Below are positions 23,701 through 34,429 of a DNA stretch of 64,000 bases, piece after piece. Source of the stretch: Tolypeutes matacus. Lineage: Eukaryota; Chordata; Mammalia; Cingulata; Chlamyphoridae. Each line of letters starts with the position of its first letter. Position 1 is the first letter of the stretch. Under the pieces are notes generated by a model that searched no databases, was not told the origin of the DNA, and saw nothing but the letters and a program-made list of their open reading frames with translations. The position numbers were made by a program, and so were the translations under genes. The stretch spans positions 36,325,424 through 36,389,423 of the forward strand of contig JAKSZT010054304.1 of NCBI GenBank assembly GCA_026826555.1. The letters run 5' to 3'.

Positions 23701-26700
23701 ACAAGCGACATGTTGAAATTCTTGGAGAGGAGCCTTAGGTTGCACATAAGACATGGGGAAATGGGTGGCTTGACATTTACCTCTTCTCTAGAATAGCATC
23801 ATCCTACTCTACAATATCAAAGATTTTTTAAAAAGTCCTCTTTGAGTGAAGAGAAGACTATCTGGGAGATATATAATGAGGATATTAAACATCGCACTTC
23901 CATATATTTGAAAATGAGTGCCATCTAAATAAATATTGGCTGATTTTTCCAACATTCTTTAAAATATTTATTCTTGTGCATCCATAGTCAGTTTCAGAGA
24001 ATATGCAGTGTGGCCTAGCATTGCATATGAATATTCTGATTTGTCTTCTCCTAATCTCTTTTATCACAATGAGAAATGGTACTTTAATAAATTTTCATTT
24101 AAGTAAAGTAGTATTTTTAAGTTGGTGAAAATCTACAGCAATATGTCACATACAGCTTTTGTTATTTTCATGAGTAATCACTTTCTGATATAGAGAAAGA
24201 TGACATCTATATTACAAAAATAAACTGTAACAATTTCTTCCCATGAGGTCCAAACCAACAATTAACAAATTACTAGACGCAAAGGAGAACAAAATATGCA
24301 ATATTTAGAGTATTTCTTCAGTTCTAAACATTAAGTTAGTTTAACCCAGAATCACATATGTGTCAATGAGCAATTGTCAATGGAATAAAAATCATCAAGT
24401 GGTGGAAGAGGCCTTGGGCAGAGCCAAGTCACTGGGAAGAACTATCATTGTTGCCATTCAAGATCTAGTTTATCACAGGAATGAACCATTCTTCAGCTGC
24501 CATAAATATTTCCCCTTGATGTTAACTGCAGAATAATAAATGGCCTGTTAGGGATGTCTTAGGCAGGGCTAAATTCAGTGCCACTTCTGACTACCAGAAT
24601 TTCTATGGCAATGTAACTCATTTGAGAATATTTTAGTCCAGATTTTTGGCACTAATATTCTTTCCCGTATATAAATTTGAGACGCAGCTTTTACAACATT
24701 TTCAGAGATGACAGAAAGTGTATCGTACTGTAATCATAGTCCAACAAATAGTATTTTGTAGTTTAGTTTACGGAGTTTAGATGCAATACTTGAAAGGCCA
24801 AAAATATTTTTAGAATTGGACAGAGCCTTAACCCCAAGTTTCTACTACTGTCATCCATGTGCTCCTTCCAGTACATCCTGGTAAGTCCTTCTGCTCAATG
24901 TTTAATTGAAATAATTATTATTTTAAACAAAGGATGTTTAAGATTTAAAAAGTGAAAAGATAAAAAAAGTAAATATTGACTATGTAATCCCTGTGTAGAC
25001 ATCAAATAGGCAAAACAAGGGACAAAAGGGTCCTAATCATACCTCTATTAGTTAATTATTTATTTGTTCATCTATCTATCTAAATTAAAAAGTCACTAGG
25101 AAATTTTGTATCTTATTAAACAGACTTGATTGAAAGACTGGAATGAAAATGGTTAGGTTTTATGTGCTTGACAGCACATAAATGCAGGGCTCCTGGGTAA
25201 GTTCCAAAGGTTCTATGAGTAAATAAGTTTGTGTTATTCAAACATTGGTATTCTTCCTGTTCACCTCCAAAGATTTCCGCACGTCAAAAATGTGAGGTCA
25301 GTACCAAGATGAAACTTAATGTTAAGATTGTCCTCAAATGATACATCTAAGATGTTATACTGTTCCCCACTTCCACACACAACTACACAGGTGCATGAGC
25401 CTCCACAGAAATGTATATATGATACACACACACAACATAAAGAAACACTTTCAAAAGAAAATTCAATACATTAAGAGCATCTATACTAAGATTTGAAAAC
25501 TAAACAAAAATTAACCTTATCATATGAAGCTTTGTTCAAAAGGTATACATTTGAAATATAGAATTAATTAGAGATTATATTAAGATTTTAAATAATTAAA
25601 TAGTTATTATTTTATTCAAAATATTCATCTTATGTCCAATATTATTATACCATAACTTATTAAATTATATCAAACAAGGTAAGAGAGAATGGATTTCTTT
25701 TTACCCCATATTTTGTGTGTTAATGTTTTTCTTAAATGTGATGCACACAGTTCCTGAACTCAGAAATTCTATAAGAAGTAAAATTATATTTTTGGTTTTC
25801 TTTTCATATCTGCCTGTTCATTTCAAACATAAGTGCTTTCTTTGAGTACTAACATTTTGTTACTCATTATTAACTATTTGTGTAAAAATCCATTTCCCAT
25901 TTTAAATTAATGAGAAAAATATATAAGGCAAAACACTTAACATTAACTTATAGAATTATTATTCAGAATTTGATCTAAAAACACTTAAATTGAACTTTTT
26001 TTTCCAATTTCTGTCAAAATATGTGTTAGCCATTTTATTGCTGAAAATGCAAATACTTATTCTGTATTGTACATGAAAGGTCAAAGCAATTTTATATCTG
26101 CTTCTAAAAATACTTTGCTTCAAATAAATCCCTTGATTAATATTTTATTGGAATAGATTTGCTTCCTAAATTATATTTTTGGAACTTTGTCCTTTCAAGT
26201 TTAACTGGCTCTAGAAAACACCATCTTCTGACTTCTCTGAAATAGCAAAATGCCAAGGAGGGAAGTGGCTATCAACATGATCATTAAATTTGAACAGTTC
26301 TGGTACACCTCACATAAACACTCAGGCTCTATATGAACTTATCTGTTTTGAATTAAACATTTAATGTTTCATCAATTCTTAGCAAAAAGAAAAAAAAACC
26401 CTTGTACCATGCTTTGTTGAATTTAAGAGTCTTATTATATGTTATATCTGCTCTTAACTTTTAATGAAGTAGTAAATGCCTTACTCTTTATTGAATATTC
26501 TTGATACAGTAAATTTCATAGTAAATGCAATAGACTTTAATTAACATTTGTAATGAGTTTGCTATTACCAAAATTTCTAACTTGATAGCTTTGTTTCTGG
26601 TGAGGTGCAGTATGCCTGGAGATGAAGTACATCCACTACTCAAAGAAATGTGTAACATAACCAGAGGAGAGAGTAAAATTTATGATCAGTGGGACAAATA

Positions 26701-26850
26701 CTTAGTCCCTCTTAATCACCACTACGTAATATTGCTATTTCTACTTTGTAGAATTGGAAACTAGGGCTTTTGGGATTATTTCCCAAAGATATATACCTAG
26801 TCTGTGTCATAATTCAAATGTGACAATTTGCAGCAGCATGAAAATGGTGA
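20726..26850. other. Repeat-poor unassigned stretch
   Basis: In about 6 kb I recognise no young retrotransposon, gene or RNA, only short AT runs near 21787-21800 and 23156-23170. The open frames present (for example 21216-21425, 23444-23638, 26582-26764) are short, start and stop at random and show no family features. Balanced-composition pieces near 22850-23080 and 24400-24700 look less decayed than the rest. Confidence 0.5.
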
Positions 26851-26854
26851 TCTT

Positions 26855-27060
26855 GATAGTTGCTATTTATTGAGATTTCTTAATCTGAGAAAAAGTTCTG
26901 GGAGATTCATAAACATTATCTCATACTCCTTCCAACAAACCTAGAGAGTGGGCATAATTATAACCTACACTGTATTGTTGTTTTATTACAAAAATACATT
27001 GTTTTGAACTGATTCAAATCCCATGGTCTTAATCATTACATTTCTAGTACTCTACTACAG
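26855..27060 (+). repeat. MIR SINE
   Basis: The MIR core can be followed: 'ttgctatttattgagatttc', 'attatctcatactccttcc', 'caacaaacctagagagtggg' and 'gattcaaatcccatggtct' with 'taatcattaca'. It is old and diverged. Confidence 0.7.
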
Positions 27061-27284
27061 AATTTGATACCTAAGATAAGCAAGACATATGTTTCTTAAA
27101 AAAATGTTCTGTATGTTCGAGGATATATAATAAATCCCAGAGAAATAAATGTATGAGAATACTTTAGCATGTAGAAGTCCTTCTTTAGAGTAAAAGTTTA
27201 TTAAAATATAATTCAAATAATATAAGGAAAACATTCAAGCAAATGTGACTTCAACTTCTGTATATGAAAAGTGCCTGGGTAACA

Positions 27285-27407
27285 ACAATAGAAATGTTCT
27301 TTCATGAATTGTAACAAATCTACCACACTAATAGAAGATGTTAATAATAGGGTACTATATGGGAACTCTGTGTTTTATGCATGATTTCTCTGGAAGCCTA
27401 CAATTTC

Positions 27408-27438
<31 letters not shown>
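27285..27438 (+). mobile_element. L1 3' tail with (A)27
   Basis: This is a strongly 5'-truncated L1: 'gaattgtaacaaatctacc', 'gaagatgttaataataggg', 'tgcatgatttctctggaag', then 27 A residues at 27412-27438. A similar tail occurs at 40605-40748. No target-site duplication was identified. Confidence 0.7.
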
Positions 27439-28191
27439 CTGACTGTGTAGCTGTTATTAAACTAATCTCCCCACCAAAGACAATTATTTGGAATGCATGA
27501 ATTAAAAAAATAAATGAATGGATGGGCATTCAACTAAATAAGCTTACATATGATGTGACAAGATCCCAAAGAGAAGAGAGGGGCAATGAGGTGAGCCCTA
27601 TGTTTAGATACCAATTTTCTTTTGAGGGGATTACCTGTTGTGATACAAAGCTACAGTTTAAAGCATGTGGCAGAATTCCTGGGAGTTGGAGCTTAAGGCT
27701 AAGAATGCAAAAGCCAGGGGTAAAAGTACAGGAAAAAGGTAGATACAGATAACTGAGTCAGGAATTTTAGGTGCAATTTCCCAATAAAACATTTACTGGC
27801 ATATAAAATGCACATGTTCAGGGATAAAGTAAAAGAAGCTGAGAATAAATCATATGCTACATGAATAGGAAACTAAGCAGATATTTCACAGCTGTGTGTG
27901 TTCAAGAAACAAACATCAGAGTACTTGAAAAACAACCCAAGCCTTCACTTGATATCTCTGAAAGGGCTGTGCAAGAAAGAAGGGAAAGTTAAAAATAAAC
28001 CAGCTTTGAATGAATCAAGGTAATTATCCATGCTCTGCCTGCTACAAAAAAAATAAATAAATCCTTTCTGCAGAAGTATCCTGAGTCATTCTCAGATATT
28101 ATACACAATGACTGGACTTTGATTAAAATTTACCTGGAGTGCTAGGAAAGAATAGAAAATGGCATAAAACAAAATTTAAAAGAAAAGGTAA
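27439..28191. other. Unassigned sequence
   Basis: No named repeat recognised. A 76-codon open frame lies at 27522-27752 with no recognisable homology or codon bias. I consider it chance. Confidence 0.5.
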
Positions 28192-28842
28192 TGTTTTAGT
28201 TTGCCTAAAACTAAAGGCTGCCAAAGGTAAAATACCAGAAATGGGTTGACTTTTATAATGGGAATTTGTTAGGGTAAAATCTTACAGTTCCAAGGGTGTG
28301 AAAATATTCAAATCAAGGCATCATCAGAGATGCTGTCTCACCAAAGGTCAGCTGCTCGGCTGACCCTGGACTCATGCTACGTGGCAAGGCAAAATGGTGA
28401 CCTGTCTGTGTCTTCTGCTCCAGGCTCACTTTCTCTTCGAGTTCAGCTGTGGGCAATCAAGTGTATGACTCATCTCTCCCCTCTCTCTTCCAGGCCTTGC
28501 TTCAGCTTCAGGCTGCGCCACTGATTCCAGCCTCCAGCCTCACTCTCAGCTCCTGGAGTTTCTCTATCTTTCTGCAGCAAAAGGCCATCCTGGAGTCCTC
28601 TCTCACATGGTAGGGTAAAAGCTTACAGCTCTGTTTCTCTGTGTGTCTCTGCTTTTAGTCCTCAGTTTATATAAAACTCCAGTAAAGGATTAGTACGCCC
28701 TGATTCCAGCAAACTCAAGCGATGTAATCAAAGGTGATCTAATAAAAATGTCCCTTAACTAAATTTAACGAAAAGGTCCCACATAAATAGGTTGACATGC
28801 ACAGGAATGGGCTGGCTTAAGAACATAATTTTCTGGGGTCCA
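28192..28842 (-). mobile_element. MaLR-like LTR, minus strand
   Basis: It starts tgttttagtttgcc and shows the family blocks 'taccagaaatgggttgactt', 'caaggcatcatcagagatg', 'aaggtcccacataaataggt' and 'cacaggaatgggctggctta'. It stops early at 'ttctggggtccaca', missing the usual terminal 'cttcaaaccactaca' segment. About 20-25 bp of that end is lost, and no target-site duplication can be assigned. Confidence 0.8.
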
Positions 28843-28879
28843 CAAAAGACTCAAAGATAGATAATGTAAGTGAACTCAC

Positions 28880-29825
28880 TTCTGATACTGAAATTGGAGT
28901 TAAAGTATGTTTAATATATTAAGGACAATAGATGAAATGACAGAGAATTTCACCAGAGAACTTGCATGTATATAAAAAAGAAATCCTAAAAATGAAAATA
29001 TAAAAAAAAACTAAATTTAAGATTGATAAAGACAGGTTTAAAGAACATATTAGACACACCAGTAAAGGGTAATAGTAAATTGAAGGTTCAGCAGACGAGA
29101 TCGGGCGCGTTCAGGGTGGTATAGCAGAAAATTCACAGATTAAAGCAGAAAGAAGATAAAATGATAGTAATTGCAAACAAAGATGTTTGGAAACATTATT
29201 GGACATTGTGTTAAAGTATAATACATTTGTGATTTGAGTTGTAGAAAAAGAGAAAATATTCCAAAACTGGTAAAGGGATTAATCCACAGATTTAAAAGTC
29301 TCTACAAAGAGCAAACATGATAACTACAAAGAAAATCACATTTTGCATATCTGACACATTTGGCAAACTGCTGAAAATTAAAAACATAGCCAAATATTAA
29401 AAGTTGCTAAGTGATAAATCTACATATTCTTTTTTTAAAGGAATAGTTAAAACTAAGTGCTGACTTCTCAAAAGAAATCAGATAAGCTCAGAAACAAAGG
29501 AATTAAGTCTTTCATTGCTGAAATAAAATAACTGTCATCCTAGAGTTGTCTAGCTAGTAGGCATATTTAAAAATTTCAGACAAATGAAAACTGAGAAATT
29601 ACCTAACATCAGAGACCTGGACTAAGAGATATACTTAAACTAACCAAAGATAATTTATCACCAAAGGAAGTGCACCAATACAAGAAGGAATGAAAAAACA
29701 TCAGAAAGTATTATTATAAGTCAATAATAAAGGGTGAAGACTGTTTAAAACCATAATCTTTGGAGATTAAAATTCATGCAGAATTGAAATTCATCAATGC
29801 AAAATAATGGAGGTTAAGTTAAAAG
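28880..29825 (+). mobile_element. Old L1M/HAL1 ORF1 fragment
   Basis: The upstream part matches the coiled-coil region of ORF1 in old L1M/HAL1 elements ('aagaacatattagacacacc', 'agattaaagcagaaagaag'). The downstream part matches the ORF1 C-terminal region ('gctgacttctcaaaagaaa', 'gtcatcctagagttgtc', 'atgaaaactgagaaattacc', 'accaaaggaagtgcacc'). No open frame survives. It carries the foreign 31-nt 5S rRNA piece at 29092-29122. Confidence 0.6.
29092..29122 (-). pseudogene. 5S rRNA fragment: 31-nt fragment of 5S rRNA
   Basis: The reverse complement of these 31 bases is identical to vertebrate 5S rRNA nucleotides 11-41 (from ATACCACCC to CTCGTCTG), which form helix I/III-side sequence of the RNA. 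It stands out as a CpG-bearing G+C-rich island in an A-rich old L1/HAL1. Flanking 'cag' occurs on both sides, so the host sequence may have been 'ggttcagcagaaaatt' before insertion. The piece is far too short to be a gene and lacks the internal promoter C box (about nucleotides 80-90). Confidence 0.88.
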
Positions 29826-30005
29826 TTTAGGGATATGACCAGGATAAACAAAGGAGACAGAAGGGGAAAACTCATGAGGGAAGAGGAAAATCCATCCTAG
29901 AAGCCAAGTGGGAAAAGCATTTTAAAAAGGAAGAAATGTTCAACTATATCAAGAACTGCTGATATATCATATCACATGAGGTCTGAAAGCCACTGGTTAA
30001 GCCAT
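29826..30005 (+). repeat. Ancient mammalian repeat, later segment of the 19500 family
   Basis: Blocks 'ccatcctagaagccaagtg' and 'actatatcaagaactgctga' correspond to the distal part of the same old repeat type seen at 19500-20160. The family name is not resolved. Confidence 0.45.
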
Positions 30006-31368
30006 ACAGGAATTGTGTACACACATTTAGGTAAGATTATGGAATTCTTTAATTCAGTGTCTGTTTGTTTTTGTTTTTTGCTCAATAAATATAGTTCCTG
30101 AGTTGAAACATGAGGAGGTTTTCTATTGTAGCAAATATGCTTCATATAGGCAAAATGAAATACCGAATTTCTTTATTTTTCTAGATTATATTAAATCCAG
30201 TGATATGTCACATTAAACAAGTAGAGCAGGAAAAGAAATATAGGGCATTTGGAAAGACATATTCACTCTCATTGGTACAACACATTAGTCTTACGGATTT
30301 TATGCATGTCTGGAAAAATCAGGTTAGTTGTGCTTGATGGTCATCAACAACTCAATGCATATCAGTGAAGTGACTTCCATCCTCCATGTGTAATACAGAT
30401 CCATCAGAATGGTCACAGCAGTCCTTAGAGCACCAGCTCCACTCTTCTTTGCCAAGAAAGATCTTGGCACTTCATGTCCATATAAATAGCCTTCACTATA
30501 TGAGATGCTTCCTCTACCAGTATACCCATCCCCCAGGTCATTCTACACCTTTAAAAGCGATGACTTTGGAAGTATTGTCTTCAGGATGGCCACACAGTGA
30601 CTAGAAACATCCCATTTGTGCTTTGCATCACACACACTAAGAAAATTTTTTTATCTTCCCTCTGGAACAAGGACTAAGGATCAATTAAGCAAGCAATAAA
30701 CAAGCACAAACAGAAATAAAATCAGAACAATCTGTACAAGAAAACTGGCAGTGAACAAGAATATAGCTTCATGTATTTAACTGATGAGCCTGCTTCAGTA
30801 GAACTAGAAAAAACAAAGCATGGTATAATTTCTACATTATACTTTGTGTGCATTACTTTGCCACACAGTTATTCACCCTACTGACCCTTTAGATAGACCT
30901 TTTATTCTGATGTCATGCTGATTATAAAAAACATCTATTATTAGTACCATTAAATCTATCATGTTCTCCTTTGACACCTGTAAGAATAACTTGCATAATC
31001 ATATTTAAACATACATAATTTTAAGTGTAATTATAATAAATTCTTTTCCATTAGAAGTCTCTTCCAAATGAGCAGAAATATGTTCATGATGAGTAGAGGA
31101 ATGTGTTGCCTTCTCTTCCTTCACCAAATCGAATTGAAATAATTGATGCAATATGAAAATGAGAATATTTCTTAGTATGATGCAAATCAAGAAATGTGTT
31201 ATTAATAGAACAAAACAATGGGAAATTAATGTAAGACACACAGGAGTGGAATCAGATTAATATAAAAGCATAAAATCATTGAATGTCTTTAGAAGAAATA
31301 CAGGTGAAAATCAGACATCTGAATAAAAAGTAGGGGATTGACACAGTAGTATCGCTGATCATTGCTTT
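30006..31368. other. Unassigned sequence
   Basis: No gene recognised. Open frames at 30386-30604 (plus) and 31005-31241 (minus) are short and without family features. 30360-30620 is of more balanced composition than the AT-rich surroundings. Confidence 0.5.
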
Positions 31369-31692
31369 TTTTAAAGATTTATTTACTTATTTTATTTTTC
31401 TTTATTTATCCCCCCTTTCCCCTGATAGTTCTCTTGTATGTCTGCTTCATTGTGTGCTCACCTTCTCCAGGAGGCACTGGGAACTGAACCCAGGACCTTC
31501 CACACGAGAAGCGAGTGCCCAATGGCCTGATCCATATCTGCTTCCTATGGGCTGTGTTGTCTGCTGGCTTAGACATCTGCTTATTGCAATGGGGGCGGCA
31601 TCTAGCTCATTTGTGGTGGGGGTGGTGTCTGCTCATCTTCTTTTAGGAGGCAACAAGACCTGAACCCGGGAGGTAGGTGGTAGGTGAGTACC
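31369..31692 (-). repeat. Old dimeric tRNA-derived SINE (DAS-type)
   Basis: Read on the minus strand, a tRNA-like head lies at 31470-31545. A B-box-like 'gggttcagttccc' appears there inverted as 'gggaactgaacccagga', and the 'ggaagcagatatgg' start is inverted as 'ccatatctgcttcc'. A second B-box-like segment occurs at about 31645-31685 (inverted 'gacctgaacccgggag'), so two tRNA-related units are present. A/T-rich 'aaagatttatttacttattt' at the left is the inverted tail. I recall this head sequence from xenarthran DAS SINEs. Confidence 0.7.
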
Positions 31693-32551
31693 AATATTTT
31701 GAATAGCTATTTCATATCACTGGAAGCCCAGATCTAACGCAACCATTTTTTCCAACACACCCCAGATAAAGATGTTTCCTTGGAGCTGCAGAGGACAGTT
31801 TAAGGACTGCATTTCTGGGCAGGTGCTGAGTCGAGAAAGCACATCTTTGGGGAGCCATAAAAGAGGCTCCTGGCACCCTTTCTGGACCCTCCATCATCCT
31901 TTCCCTAGGAAAGTTTGGAGGAAGCCTGCACTCCCTCTGTGGATTCCTGGCCTTGTTCTAGCATGGAAAAACAGACTTGGGAACATCTCCCCTGGCATGC
32001 TCCCTATCAGAATTTTCCCTCCAGGCAAAAGCAGCTTCAAACAATGAAAGTAGTGTAAGGCAAAGGCTTACCTGCTTTAAGACCTGCAGTGGAACATCTG
32101 GGAGAGGTAGAAGGTCTGTTTCCTTGGAAGTAGAGGTGACATTCAAACTCCTGTAAACTGGGGAACTCCTAAAGCCAGAGCAAGCCCAATCCCTGGACAA
32201 GACACAGATACAGCAAAGACAGGGAGGATCCTGCACTTTGCATTTGCCTTGGACTGATCTTCCTGATAGTATGGCTGAACGCTGAAGGAGAGCACCAGTC
32301 AACACAAAGCAAATATACAAGATGGTAAAAAGTGTTTTTTTGTTTGTTTATTTGTTTTTTGCTTAAGATTGCTTGGTTTTGCATACAAACTCAAGAAAAA
32401 ACATCTTAGGGAAAATATCCCATAGCTAACATTTTAAAATATTAAAATGTATAGTGTATAGAAAATATTAAAGACAAATAATCAGGATATGATGAAACCT
32501 TGAAATGATGAAGAAAAAAATCTAGAAAACATCAACAAAGAATACCATACT

Positions 32552-33062
32552 GTGGATATATTGGAAAAATACTTTCAAAATTACAATATGCTCAAGGAGA
32601 TGAAGGAAAATACACAGAAAGGAATAAAGAATATTAGGAAAACAATGAATGAACAACATGGGAATCTCCAAGGAGAGATAGTAATTTTACAAAGGAACCA
32701 AATGAGAAATATTGGAGTTGAAGACCACAACAAATGAATTTGAAAAAAATTACCAGAAGGATTTCAACAGCAGATTGCAGTCTGCAGAAGAAAGAATCAG
32801 TGAACTCAAAGACAAGACAATTGAAATGAGTCAGGCTGAGGAGCAGATAGAACAAACAATTATAAAAAGTGAAAATAGCCTAAGAGAGCTGTGGGACACC
32901 ATCAAGCATACCAATATGCATTATGAGAGTCCCAGAAGAAGAAGAAAGAGAGAAAGGGACAGAGGGAATAATCAAAGAAATAATGATAGAGAATTTCCCA
33001 AATGTAGCAAAAGATGTGAATATGTACATCTAAGAATCCTAGAGAACACCAATCAGTCATAA
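32552..33062 (+). pseudogene. L1 ORF1 remnant
   Basis: ORF1p is the trimeric RNA chaperone that packages L1 RNA. Two overlapping open pieces (32552-32737 and 32712-33062) encode an acidic/basic heptad-rich coiled coil (LQSAEERISELKDKTIEM) and then the charged start of the RNA-recognition domain in the wrong frame. The 'MHYESPRRRRKRERDRG' stretch is a frame-shifted version of the VPE-GEEK type motif. The C-terminal region continues without an open frame to about 33430. Confidence 0.75.
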
Positions 33063-33681
33063 ACCTGAAGAGAAATACAATCCATTACATACTGACCAAA
33101 TTGTTAAATGTAAAGGACAAGAAGAAAGTTCCAAAAGTTGTAAGAGAAAACTAGCATGTTATGTACAAGGGAGTCCCAATTTCATTAAGTGCTGATTTCT
33201 TCATGAGAAACCAGAGTGGCAAGAAAGCAGTGGATTGAAATAGTTAAAATGCATGGAGAAAACAACTGCCAAACAATAATTTTATATCTGGTGAGACTTT
33301 CTTTCAAAATTGAGAGAGATATTAAGGCATTCTCAGATAAGCAATAGCTGAATGATATCGTTACAGCTAGATTTGCCCTACAAGCAATGCTTTAAGGAAT
33401 TCTTCAGACTGAAAGGAAAGACAGTAGACAGTGTTTCAAAGTGGCATAAAGAAATGGGTAATTATAAAAGCCAGGCTTATTCTCTTGTATTTGTTGGTAT
33501 GTAACACCTCTTCTTATTTCCTACAGGTATTAAAATGCAAATACATAAAAAGTAATAATTCAGTGGTTTTGGACATAAAATATATGAAGATATAATTTGT
33601 AACAAATACAAAAATTGCTGGGGTTGGAATGGTATAGCAACTGTGTATGTGTATGCTATTAAAGTTAAATTGGTATCAAAT

Positions 33682-34132
33682 TTAGTTTGCTAGGCTGCCA
33701 AAAGAAATATATCAAGAATGGCTGGCTTTTAACAATGGAAATTTATCAGCTTATAAAATTACAGTTTTGAGGCTATGCAACTGTCTAAATCAAGGCATCA
33801 TCAAGGTGATGCTTTCTTCCCAAAGACTGGCTGTCAGTGATTCTTGACTCCTGTACAACATGGCAAGGCACATGGCAGCATCTACTGGTTCCTCCCTTCT
33901 CTTCCAGGTTTCATTGTTTTCAGCTTCTTGCTTTCATGGCATTTTCTCTCTTTGTCTAAATTACACATTCTTATAAAGGACTTCAATAAGAGGATTAAGA
34001 TCCACCCTGGGTCCCACTTTAACTGATGCCTCATTAAAAGGTCCGACATACAATAATAGATTTATACCCACAGGATGGATTAACTTTAAAAACATGATTT
34101 TCTGGGGGTACACACAGTTTCAAGCCACCACA
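33682..34132 (-). mobile_element. MaLR-like solo LTR inserted in the plus-strand L1
   Basis: The 451-bp unit runs from 'ttagtttgctaggctgcc' to 'tttcaagccaccaca' and is flanked by the 5-bp duplication caaat (33677-33681 and 34133-34137). Diagnostic blocks are 'caaggcatcatcaaggtgat', 'ggcaaggcacatggcagcat', 'gattaagatccaccctgg' and 'ggattaactttaaaaacatg'. The first bases (expected tgttt) have decayed. There is no internal viral sequence. Confidence 0.85.
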
Positions 34133-34429
34133 CAAATCAAATATCATTGCTATATGTTTAGACTGTTAAATTTTAATCCATGGTAACCACAAGAAATATA
34201 TGTTAAAAATATATCAATATAGAAATGAGAAGGGACTCAATATGCTACAAATAATCAAATATATATGAAAATAGAAATTAATGGAAGAATTGAGGGACAA
34301 AATAGGTATAAGACTCATAAAGGCTAAAAAGCAAAATGATGGAAGAATGTTCTGCATTATCAGTAATATTTTAAAATACAACATATCAAAACTTAAGGGA
34401 TGCAGCAAAGGCAGTATTGACAGGAAAAT

